Of a stretch of DNA of 8,499 bases, positions 1-6,763 are shown piece by piece. Source of the DNA: an uncultured Bacteroides sp. GTDB lineage: Bacteria; Bacteroidota; Bacteroidia; Bacteroidales; Bacteroidaceae. Each line of letters opens with the position of its first letter. Positions within the stretch are counted from its first letter, which is position 1. A program made the translations under genes and the position numbers. The notes under the pieces were generated by a model. That model ran no database searches, was not told where the DNA came from, and was given only the letters and a program-made list of their open reading frames with translations. The stretch is taken from the NCBI GenBank assembly GCA_900551645.1, contig URWP01000113.1, positions 1 through 8,499 of the forward strand, written 5' to 3'.

Positions 1-70
1 CAGTCGCTATTGTTGTATATAAAGGTTTAATACCTGTAGTTGGCCGAATACTTACTTTAAACTTAAACAT
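1..70 (-). CDS. N-terminus of an unidentified protein, runs off the left edge
   Basis: An ATG at 70-68 opens a frame that stays open for 23 codons to the window edge, beginning MFKFKVSIRPTTG. The case for a real gene is contextual. It lies just after the terminator of the helicase operon, and a perfect Bacteroides -7 box (104-111) sits where it would start a transcript about 25 bases before this ATG. The region before the ATG is A/T-rich with no Shine-Dalgarno sequence, which is normal for Bacteroidota. The basic start with a K-V-x-[IF]-R-P pattern is faintly like the N-terminus of some Bacteroidota tyrosine recombinases (integrases). Twenty-three residues are too few to claim this, and the product should be treated as unknown. 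Confidence 0.4.
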   Translation of the reverse strand, partial: MFKFKVSIRPTTGIKPLYTTIAT

Positions 71-103
71 AACTTTATGAATTGATTTAGCATTTATACA
101 CTG

Positions 104-111
104 CAAATATA
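104..111 (-). promoter_or_regulatory. Bacteroides-type -7 promoter box (TATATTTG)
   Basis: Read on the minus strand, 111-104 is TATATTTG, an exact match to the Bacteroidota sigma-ABfr -7 consensus TAnnTTTG. It would start transcription near position 97, leaving a short leader before the ATG at 70. The -33 element is weak. The nearest TTTG (142-139) is about 27 bases upstream of the box instead of roughly 20, so the promoter may need an activator or may be a chance match in AT-rich DNA. Confidence 0.45.
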
Positions 112-120
112 TTTTCTCAT

Positions 121-139
121 GGTGCAGCCTATCTGCATC
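121..139. repeat. Imperfect palindrome overlapping the -33 region, possible operator
   Basis: The arms TGCAG (123-127) and CTGCA (133-137) are inverted repeats separated by 5 bases. An outer G-C pair joins 121 and 139, with one mismatch at 122/138. The element sits 9 bases upstream of the -7 box on the minus strand, where a -33 element would be expected, so it could bind a regulator of the gene starting at 70. It is not a terminator on either strand: the T-run on the minus strand precedes it, and on the plus strand it is followed by A residues. Confidence 0.35.
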
Positions 140-159
140 AAAAAAAATATCTTGAAATT

Positions 160-195
160 AAAAAGGAAAAGGCAGGAATTTTTCATTTTCCTGCC
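160..195 (-). terminator. Intrinsic terminator of the helicase operon
   Basis: Positions 171-178 (GGCAGGAA) and 188-195 (TTCCTGCC) form a perfect 8-bp stem with a 9-base loop. On the minus strand the stem is followed directly by a T-rich tract (170-160, TTTTCCTTTTT), the layout of a rho-independent terminator. On the plus strand no T-run follows, so it acts in one direction. It lies 156 bases past the stop codon of the helicase gene and separates that operon from the frame that starts at 70. Confidence 0.8.
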
Positions 196-221
196 AGTAT
201 ATTCGCTATTACAGTACAACA

Positions 222-305
222 TCAAAGATTGTTTATGACTCCTGCAAGAAGGATTGTATCTGATGCGTCTTCTGTTATTTCAAACATGAGGAGACTTAGC
301 ACCAT
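222..305 (-). CDS. Possible 27-residue small ORF before the terminator
   Basis: This frame starts at an ATG at 305-303, with a second ATG at 287-285, and ends in TGA at 224-222, 26 bases before the terminator stem. The 21 residues from the second ATG start MFEITEDASDTILL and end in AGVINNL, which is helix-like and protein-like in composition. That second ATG overlaps the stop of the 19-codon frame by 8 bases, an arrangement that can couple translation. A one-base shift would join the two frames, so they could also be the remnant of one small gene. No homology is recognised. Confidence 0.18.
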   Translation of the reverse strand: MVLSLLMFEITEDASDTILLAGVINNL

Positions 306-339
306 AGAAATAATCGCTTATGTTTACAGCACCTTTCAT
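280..339 (-). CDS. Possible 19-residue small ORF just after the helicase gene
   Basis: An ATG 12 bases after the helicase stop codon opens a 19-codon frame (MKGAVNISDYFYGAKSPHV) that ends in TGA at 282-280. The short distance from the preceding stop would allow translation as a third cistron before the terminator. No family is recognisable, the length is within chance expectation, and there is no Shine-Dalgarno sequence to judge by. It may instead be untranslated 3' sequence or the decayed start of a lost gene. It overlaps the 27-codon frame that follows. Confidence 0.15.
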   Translation of the reverse strand: MKGAVNISDYFYGAKSPHV

Positions 340-351
340 ATTATTTTCTAT

Positions 352-3300
352 TTAACAGTCTTCAATTATTATGTCAATTTTTATATCCTTATTTCTAAAC
401 AGATGAATATTTGTGTCATGAGTAATTGTCTTCACATCAAATCTTTCACCGTTAGGTTGTCTTCCGATGTTCCATTCATTGATGAATCCTCCATCAGGAT
501 AGATAGAGAGCCTTTTTTTACCACAGGTAATCGTAAGCACACGCCAGTGAGTGAGTGTTCGCTTATTTAATGAAACGACAGGGATAAGAGAACCTTTTAT
601 GCCATGCTCATAACTCAAATCATCTATCCATGCTTTGGTAAGGGACGTAAGCCATGCATCACGTTTCTCAGATGAAGGCTGGTTTGCACATATACTACTG
701 TCTGCATTTCCTCTATCATCCTTATATGCCTCTACCATAAACTTGATGTCAAACTCTGAACCAATCTGTTTTATGATATGTTCAATCGTCTGGAGGGTGA
801 TGATAATACCCATGATACTCTTCAGGTGCTCATCCTGATAACTGATTTTCAACTTCCCGGCATTCTGCTTTGCATAGGATATGAACTGATCTATGAGTCC
901 TCCGGATTCAGTCTGCAGTATATTTCCTAACTGACTGGTGCTTATTTCTCTATATTTATCTCCAGACAGTTTTAAAAGCTTAGCCGATGGTTTGTAGGAG
1001 AGATCAATTACAGAGGCACCTGATGCCGGATTATCTGTACGGACGAAGAACATGGTGTTATTGCCCCATTGAATATTGAGCTGGGCGTTTCCCTTGTTGT
1101 TCATAAAATAAAGATAGCCATCAATATAAGCAATAGGATATATGTCTTTATCAGCCCATGGGTTTGATATGGTCTTGATATCATCTCCCTTTGCCCACGC
1201 CTTAATTTCTCGGCAAATGGCCTTAATTGGTTCAGATATATTATCTTGCCTTGACTTTAAGATACAGAAAGAAGTATAGTGGCTCTTCATGGCGAAGTGA
1301 CTCATAAACTGAGGTTGCCAACCGTTCTCATTATCTTCATAATCCCACTCCTGATAATCGTTATCTGCAAACAATACAACATCCTGATGTGAAGAAGCAA
1401 ACGCTTTCTTCAGGTCATATAGTGTTGCCTGCGATGGAGAAGTATTTGGAAACGCATCTTTGATATTTTGTGGAACAGTATCTCCAACTTCTTCTTCCTC
1501 TTCAATCCACGCTAAAGCTGCATTAATATCGAGGAACTTTGCGTAACGAAGAGTAAATTTGTCAAGCAGCATATCCTTAGACTGCTTTTCACGGGCTTCA
1601 CTCAAAAGTTTCTTTGAGGCTTTAATAACCTCCTTCATCACAAGCAAATTTGCCATCTGGTTGGCATAACCTGCACCACCGGGATTACAGTCAAAGATAC
1701 AGATATGACCGTTAGGCATGATCGTAAAATCTACTGCTCCACGTTCCTTCCCTAAAATATCCACCAGTGTCTGGGTAAATGTCATCCCAAGTGTGAAAAG
1801 CAGGTTTTCTTCTTCATCACGGTTGGACATCCACCTGTTCATCCCTTTATGTCGGATACGTATTTCGCTAAAGTCAGTCTGAATCATGTCTCCAATAATT
1901 ACATTGCGCTTTATTTTGGAAACATCATTGGAACAACTGCAGCCTTTGTGCATTTCTTTTCCGCTAATGGCAAAATGATAATTGGGCTTTTGAGATTGTC
2001 CTTCCTTTTTTTGTGCATGTATTGGATTGAAATCAATTGGGAATTTTAAAGGATCATTTTTATCGGCTACATCTTCTTCCACAACTGTCCTTTTACACCC
2101 TGGACAGAAACAATATCCGTAACCTTTTCCTTCATTGTAATAGAGAATCTTGGCATTCCCTGATTCATTATTACGACGAACAGAAAACAAATGAGGCTCA
2201 GTCACGTGATTGGGCCAATCGTCAGCATCAATCAACTGTGCACTCACTCTAGTATAGACATTGTTGTCCATGATTCGAGTATTGTTCTCGTTCATATCAG
2301 GCATAAAACCAACCGGTTGAATCATCTCCAGTCCGTTCGCATTATTCACAGACCATCTGATTTGGTTACTGAGGTTAGGATCGTCAATAACAGTCTTATC
2401 ACTATTACGATAGATGGTTTTGTATGCCTTATGGTTGTCATCATACATATTAGTTACTTCGATACCTCGAACAGAATATACCACACCATCTACTACAACA
2501 CTATTACCCGGCACATATTGCGCAATGGCATCACGTAAAGAATAGGAGGGGTTAGATGATGTCATCGGAGTGAAGAAGTCTTTCTTACCGTTACTGTTCA
2601 AGTCGAGAGTGAGCACATTAACCGGCATGTTGGCGTTAGGAGTGAATCTACTGGTTGCCCAGAAATTGAGAAGTCGTTTGTATAACACTTCAATGTATTG
2701 CATCTTTAGCTTTATACGGAACCTATCGCTGATTTTACCGCTACCAGAGAACGCCGTTTTGTAGTCAACCAGTTTGTTGCGTAACTCGGCATAACATCTG
2801 TCGTTTATATCTTGTGCGTTTTTTACGACCTGAGTAAGATCGCCATCATAACATGTTCCCTTCAGGAGTTTGGTCAGATCCTTCCTAATTTCTTTATCCA
2901 AAGGTTTCGAGCATAAGATATTGAATTTCTCATACATGGTACCTTTAGGATCACCTAATAAATCATCTGGGTCTGTTTCGTTTGTACCGTTTTTCAATAT
3001 AAGAATTTTTCCGTTGCTTATTCGTACCTCAAAAGGAGTGTAGTAATCTGCAACTTTCTGAGTAAGACGTCCACCGTTCGAACCGTCGGTAAACACCCCA
3101 AAGGAGCGGACAAGGAAGGAATTCACATGACGCTGTATGACCTGCGGGCTCATTAAATCAACAGTCGGTACACGAACAGGTCGGTTTATAATCTTTTCAA
3201 TCGGGTTCCTCAAAGTACGGAGACCAATCACATCAGAACTACAAAGTGTGATACAGGCACTGCGTACCTTGTTATTACGACCGCTTCGTCCTGCACGCTG

Positions 3301-6300
3301 TTTGTAGTTGGCCGGCATTGGAGGTACACTTGAAAGCATTACGATTTCCAAGTTTCCCAGGTCTACACCCATCTCCATCGTTGTTGAGCATGCAAGGATA
3401 TTAATGGTATGGTCTTTGAACTTAGATTTTAGTCCTATAGCAACATTCTTATCCACTTGGGCTGTATGTTCCTGCTGAATGAATAGATTTGGAAAAGCAT
3501 GAATATCTTCCAGACGGTCAGAAAATATGCCATCTGTGCCCCAGATATTATGCTTCCAAAGCAATGCCCGATGTGTTTTCGCCCATGTTTCAATTGATTT
3601 TCTGTCACCTTCCTTTTTGCCAGAACCAACATAGTAAGGGAATACATTCCAATGTTCATGCAGTTCTTCTCTAAGCTCAACCGGAGTGCCACCCTCCAGA
3701 TAAGGCGAGAATCGTTTGAAGTTATTACCGATAGGTCGAAGACATACTGCATGAGGACCAGCATCTGCTTTTGTGTCACACAGATACACGTCATCATAAA
3801 GTTTGAAACAAAGGTCATTCAGGTTGAAACGGGGAGCATTATCTTTTTCATTGACGAATTTACCCATATCGTTCAGACGTTGCCCCACCTGAAGAATCTT
3901 ATATTTGTCACTGGTCAATGTATTCCAAAGGGCATCTACAACATCAGAAATTACCTTAAAATACTGACGCTGGGCATCATTAATGGTAAGTGAACGATCA
4001 TCACGTGCAATCAATGCGCACAAATATCGTACAATACGGGCTTGAGATATTTTGCCTTCTTCCAATTTCGGCTTGTTAAATGGTCGGCGGCGAGGCTTTT
4101 CTGTGGCAAAGCGCACTGTAGAAAATATGTCAATCTTCTCGTTTCCAGGAATTCGAAGATAGAATGACTGGTTGTTACGGACAGTGTAATCAAGGTAAAC
4201 CTGCATCAGGTTTTGCCAGTCCTCTTTAGTAATTTGGTTAGCCGGATTATTGAGAATGCTGTTAAAACTTTGTACTTCAGCAGGCAATTCTATTTGTTTG
4301 AGCTGCGGATAGCAAGCCTCGAACAATCCTAAGTTTTCAGGTGAAGCTGCCGATGCGGGGCGGTGTGACAGATACATTACCATAATGCTCTGAACATACT
4401 TGTCGATGATTTCCTCAGAGGGTAATCCATCTTCTATTTCGTCACTTTCTCCCGATCGTTTCACAAATACAGAGGCAAATACAGGGCAGTAAGAATCTTT
4501 CTTTAGCAGTTCTGCAATCTCTGACCATGTCATATAGTTGCATGACATATCATCCAATTGTTTTTGTACCACATTCGGGTCGGGTGATTGGAGATTTTGC
4601 AATTTGCTGGCCAGTTTCATCATTGAAGGTGGGTCAGTAGTTGTTCGCATATCTGCCATAATTTGAGCCATAGCTGCCTCTTTTGTGATTCCGTTTGCTC
4701 TTCTTCGGCACATCTCATGATATATCGTACTATAGAACCACATACGTTCCTGTTCCAGATTCTGCTTCAATGTAGCTTTTGCTGCAGCCTGACGACTATC
4801 TACAAAACTGATATATTGCTGTCCGTCGTGAAGTACAATACCCCCTGTTGTCGATTCTCCCTTGTCCAGCTGATCAAGAATGCTTGGTGCCATCATGCGA
4901 GAAATAAAATCTGCAGAAAGGCGGAGTTTCTGAAGACGGTTGTCTTCCATATTTCCATTTGCATCGTCTTCAATATCTTTGTCTGTATTGTGGCTCTTTC
5001 CTTGTTTCGCATTACAATAAGGGCAACAGCCTTGAATGTTGCCTACTACATGCCAGCTGTCAGTATTCTCTTCATCAGCTGGGGTTACAGGTTGCAGCTG
5101 GGCTCCAGGAAGCAAACGGAATGATACATTGTTATCTCCCTTTATACTTTTTGTTTTGGACAGGCCGAAGATGACATACTTCTTGCTTGAACTGTCATCA
5201 CCTTCTCCCATATCCAGATCAAACATATCGCTATCGTCTGTTGCGACAGGCTCGTATGTCCAATCCTCCTTGTTGACCATGGCAACAGCTACATATTCTC
5301 CGCAATGTTTGCACCGGCTTAATTCTAATAGTGGGACTTCTTCTGAAGAATCAACCTCACCATCGCTTTTTTTGCTTGTGATATTTTCAGAATAAATTTT
5401 GAAAGAACCATCAGCAAACTCATTCAGACGGACATAAAGCCCATTGTTGGGTACACGGTAAAAATAGTGCACCTTCAGTTTCATATCAGGAACTTTCAGT
5501 CCTGCAGCTTTGTATCTGTCTTCCTCACGCTGACACATTTCATCCAGCCATTGTAACTTCTCACTTATGGTAGCTTCCACCGGATACAATTCATCCAATG
5601 AGATGTAATCTGAATGGAATATTTTTTTCCATCGTTCTTCATCTTCTCCTAGTGGAATTTCTGTCTCACCAATACGGCTACCACCCACAGCTTCTACCTG
5701 GTCGGCATTTATTCCTGTAATTCCGGCTATGAACTCTTTCAATTCGCGTTCGTCTTTTTCCTTATCTTCTCCATTGCCGAAAGTTGCTGATGATGTCGCA
5801 AACCGTATGTCCTGCGCATCAACTTTAAAGGCAAGTAGCACACGGCGCAGGAGCATGGCCAACTCGGCTGCGCCAGCCCCTGTATAAGAGTGCGTTTCAT
5901 CAATGGCCACCCATCTGAGACTATTTCTTCCAGTTACAATAAGATTGGCGTCACTTCCACGCAGCAGAATGTACTCCAACATGGTAGGATTGGTCAGAAC
6001 AATATGCGGAGGATTATTGCGCACGTCCTTACGGGTGTATACCATGTGGGGATATTTTGCATTTCTCAATTCAAAATGTCCCTTCTCATTAGGGTCAGTT
6101 TGAACAAATTCATACATTCCACCTGTGATCTGCTCAATCCGTTTACGTAACTTATCAGCATCATCCGATGTATCGGTACTTTTAGGCTCTATTTCAGGAA
6201 GATCACCATTGTACACTGTGTAGGTAAGCCTGGTTCCTGTTGTTTCTTCAGCTCTTGTCAATAATTCCTCCAAGCGTTCTTTCTGGTCCTCCATAAGAGC

Positions 6301-6750
6301 ATTCAGTGGATAGAGAAAGAGAGCCTGAATCATTCCCGGTTGCGAATGGAGAGAAAGGTCGTGAACCAAAGGCATCATAAAACATTCGGTTTTACCTGAG
6401 CCGGTTCCTGTTGTTACAACGATTGATTTAGGCTTGTTGTCGGCAGTATGTTGGTTCAGCAATACATCCCAGCATTTATACTGATGTTCGTATGGTGGAT
6501 ATGGCTTTGTCCAGAGTTTACCTACCAAGGACTTAGCTTTTTCAACCTTATCAGATGAGACAGGTGTATAGGAGTTCATACATTGAACTACAGGCACTGC
6601 ATTCTTGGGAGCAAACAAGTCACTGATAAGTGCCTTTATCTGCTTGATGTAAGAACGCTGACTTTCATTGTTCGACTCGCCACACCACATGGCTACGAGT
6701 GCTCTTTCTACCGCCTTGCGGTTACTATTATATAATTCGGAGAAATTCAT
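352..6750 (-). CDS. druE: Giant DEAD/DEAH helicase with DUF1998 region, DruE-like (Druantia defence)
   Basis: This 2132-residue ATP-dependent superfamily 2 helicase is probably the motor of a Druantia anti-phage system. Motifs seen: Q-motif region YEHQ (87-90), Walker A TGTGSGKT (114-121), Ia LYPLNAL (147-), Ib TNPTMLEY (253-260), Walker B DETH (284-287), SAT (321-323), IV ISFVDSRQ (647-654), EHTAQV (1094-1099), V STTMEMGVDLG (1122-1132) and VI QRAGRSGR (1151-1158). Cysteines 480/483 and 576/579 lie between the two RecA lobes, and 1547/1549/1552 with 1604/1606 lie before a DUF1998-like core (1674-1699, PGGAGY at 1690-1695). About 440 residues are inserted between motifs IV and EHTAQV. The roughly 430 residues after DUF1998 are unassigned. 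MrfA/YprA, DISARM DrmA and DpdJ share the fold but are much shorter, whereas DruE is about this size. I chose ATG 6750 over the in-frame TTG at 6804 because it leaves a 13-base gap after the upstream gene instead of a 41-base overlap. The TAA stop is at 354-352. No disruption is seen. The helicase call is near certain; DruE is likely. Confidence 0.78.
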   Translation of the reverse strand: MNFSELYNSNRKAVERALVAMWCGESNNESQRSYIKQIKALISDLFAPKNAVPVVQCMNSYTPVSSDKVEKAKSLVGKLWTKPYPPYEHQYKCWDVLLNQHTADNKPKSIVVTTGTGSGKTECFMMPLVHDLSLHSQPGMIQALFLYPLNALMEDQKERLEELLTRAEETTGTRLTYTVYNGDLPEIEPKSTDTSDDADKLRKRIEQITGGMYEFVQTDPNEKGHFELRNAKYPHMVYTRKDVRNNPPHIVLTNPTMLEYILLRGSDANLIVTGRNSLRWVAIDETHSYTGAGAAELAMLLRRVLLAFKVDAQDIRFATSSATFGNGEDKEKDERELKEFIAGITGINADQVEAVGGSRIGETEIPLGEDEERWKKIFHSDYISLDELYPVEATISEKLQWLDEMCQREEDRYKAAGLKVPDMKLKVHYFYRVPNNGLYVRLNEFADGSFKIYSENITSKKSDGEVDSSEEVPLLELSRCKHCGEYVAVAMVNKEDWTYEPVATDDSDMFDLDMGEGDDSSSKKYVIFGLSKTKSIKGDNNVSFRLLPGAQLQPVTPADEENTDSWHVVGNIQGCCPYCNAKQGKSHNTDKDIEDDANGNMEDNRLQKLRLSADFISRMMAPSILDQLDKGESTTGGIVLHDGQQYISFVDSRQAAAKATLKQNLEQERMWFYSTIYHEMCRRRANGITKEAAMAQIMADMRTTTDPPSMMKLASKLQNLQSPDPNVVQKQLDDMSCNYMTWSEIAELLKKDSYCPVFASVFVKRSGESDEIEDGLPSEEIIDKYVQSIMVMYLSHRPASAASPENLGLFEACYPQLKQIELPAEVQSFNSILNNPANQITKEDWQNLMQVYLDYTVRNNQSFYLRIPGNEKIDIFSTVRFATEKPRRRPFNKPKLEEGKISQARIVRYLCALIARDDRSLTINDAQRQYFKVISDVVDALWNTLTSDKYKILQVGQRLNDMGKFVNEKDNAPRFNLNDLCFKLYDDVYLCDTKADAGPHAVCLRPIGNNFKRFSPYLEGGTPVELREELHEHWNVFPYYVGSGKKEGDRKSIETWAKTHRALLWKHNIWGTDGIFSDRLEDIHAFPNLFIQQEHTAQVDKNVAIGLKSKFKDHTINILACSTTMEMGVDLGNLEIVMLSSVPPMPANYKQRAGRSGRNNKVRSACITLCSSDVIGLRTLRNPIEKIINRPVRVPTVDLMSPQVIQRHVNSFLVRSFGVFTDGSNGGRLTQKVADYYTPFEVRISNGKILILKNGTNETDPDDLLGDPKGTMYEKFNILCSKPLDKEIRKDLTKLLKGTCYDGDLTQVVKNAQDINDRCYAELRNKLVDYKTAFSGSGKISDRFRIKLKMQYIEVLYKRLLNFWATSRFTPNANMPVNVLTLDLNSNGKKDFFTPMTSSNPSYSLRDAIAQYVPGNSVVVDGVVYSVRGIEVTNMYDDNHKAYKTIYRNSDKTVIDDPNLSNQIRWSVNNANGLEMIQPVGFMPDMNENNTRIMDNNVYTRVSAQLIDADDWPNHVTEPHLFSVRRNNESGNAKILYYNEGKGYGYCFCPGCKRTVVEEDVADKNDPLKFPIDFNPIHAQKKEGQSQKPNYHFAISGKEMHKGCSCSNDVSKIKRNVIIGDMIQTDFSEIRIRHKGMNRWMSNRDEEENLLFTLGMTFTQTLVDILGKERGAVDFTIMPNGHICIFDCNPGGAGYANQMANLLVMKEVIKASKKLLSEAREKQSKDMLLDKFTLRYAKFLDINAALAWIEEEEEVGDTVPQNIKDAFPNTSPSQATLYDLKKAFASSHQDVVLFADNDYQEWDYEDNENGWQPQFMSHFAMKSHYTSFCILKSRQDNISEPIKAICREIKAWAKGDDIKTISNPWADKDIYPIAYIDGYLYFMNNKGNAQLNIQWGNNTMFFVRTDNPASGASVIDLSYKPSAKLLKLSGDKYREISTSQLGNILQTESGGLIDQFISYAKQNAGKLKISYQDEHLKSIMGIIITLQTIEHIIKQIGSEFDIKFMVEAYKDDRGNADSSICANQPSSEKRDAWLTSLTKAWIDDLSYEHGIKGSLIPVVSLNKRTLTHWRVLTITCGKKRLSIYPDGGFINEWNIGRQPNGERFDVKTITHDTNIHLFRNKDIKIDIIIEDC

Positions 6751-6763
6751 ATCTGTTTTATTG

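Larger units (their letters stand above)
71..351. other. Intergenic region downstream of the helicase gene
   Basis: This 281-base AT-rich stretch lies between the helicase stop and the next start. In minus-strand order it holds two tiny overlapping frames (339-280 and 305-222), the operon terminator (195-160), a run of eight A residues on the plus strand (140-147), a palindrome (121-139) and a -7 promoter box (104-111). I saw no tRNA, no attachment-site repeat and no insertion-sequence end. Confidence 0.6.

Noticed and set aside
121..147. Palindrome plus A/T run as a second terminator
   Set aside because: On the plus strand the stem is followed by A residues. On the minus strand the T-run comes before the stem, so neither direction has terminator layout.
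229..570. 113-codon open frame on the plus strand spanning the helicase 3' end
   Set aside because: It is mostly antisense to the helicase C-terminus and its codons follow the complement of that gene. No promoter or family was seen.
3435..3818. 127-codon open frame on the minus strand
   Set aside because: It is an out-of-frame reading inside the helicase gene. The helicase frame is open and rich in motifs on both sides of it.
4663..5124. 153-codon open frame on the plus strand
   Set aside because: It lies wholly antisense to the helicase coding sequence, has a cysteine-, leucine- and serine-rich composition typical of a shadow frame, and shows no motif.
352..6750. DISARM (DrmA/DrmB), DpdJ or MrfA as the identity of the helicase
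   Set aside because: These families share the DEAD/DEAH and DUF1998 features but are far shorter than 2132 residues or split over two genes. No DISARM methylase or phospholipase D gene and no 7-deazaguanine (dpd) gene is seen in the window. Genes beyond the right edge could still change this.
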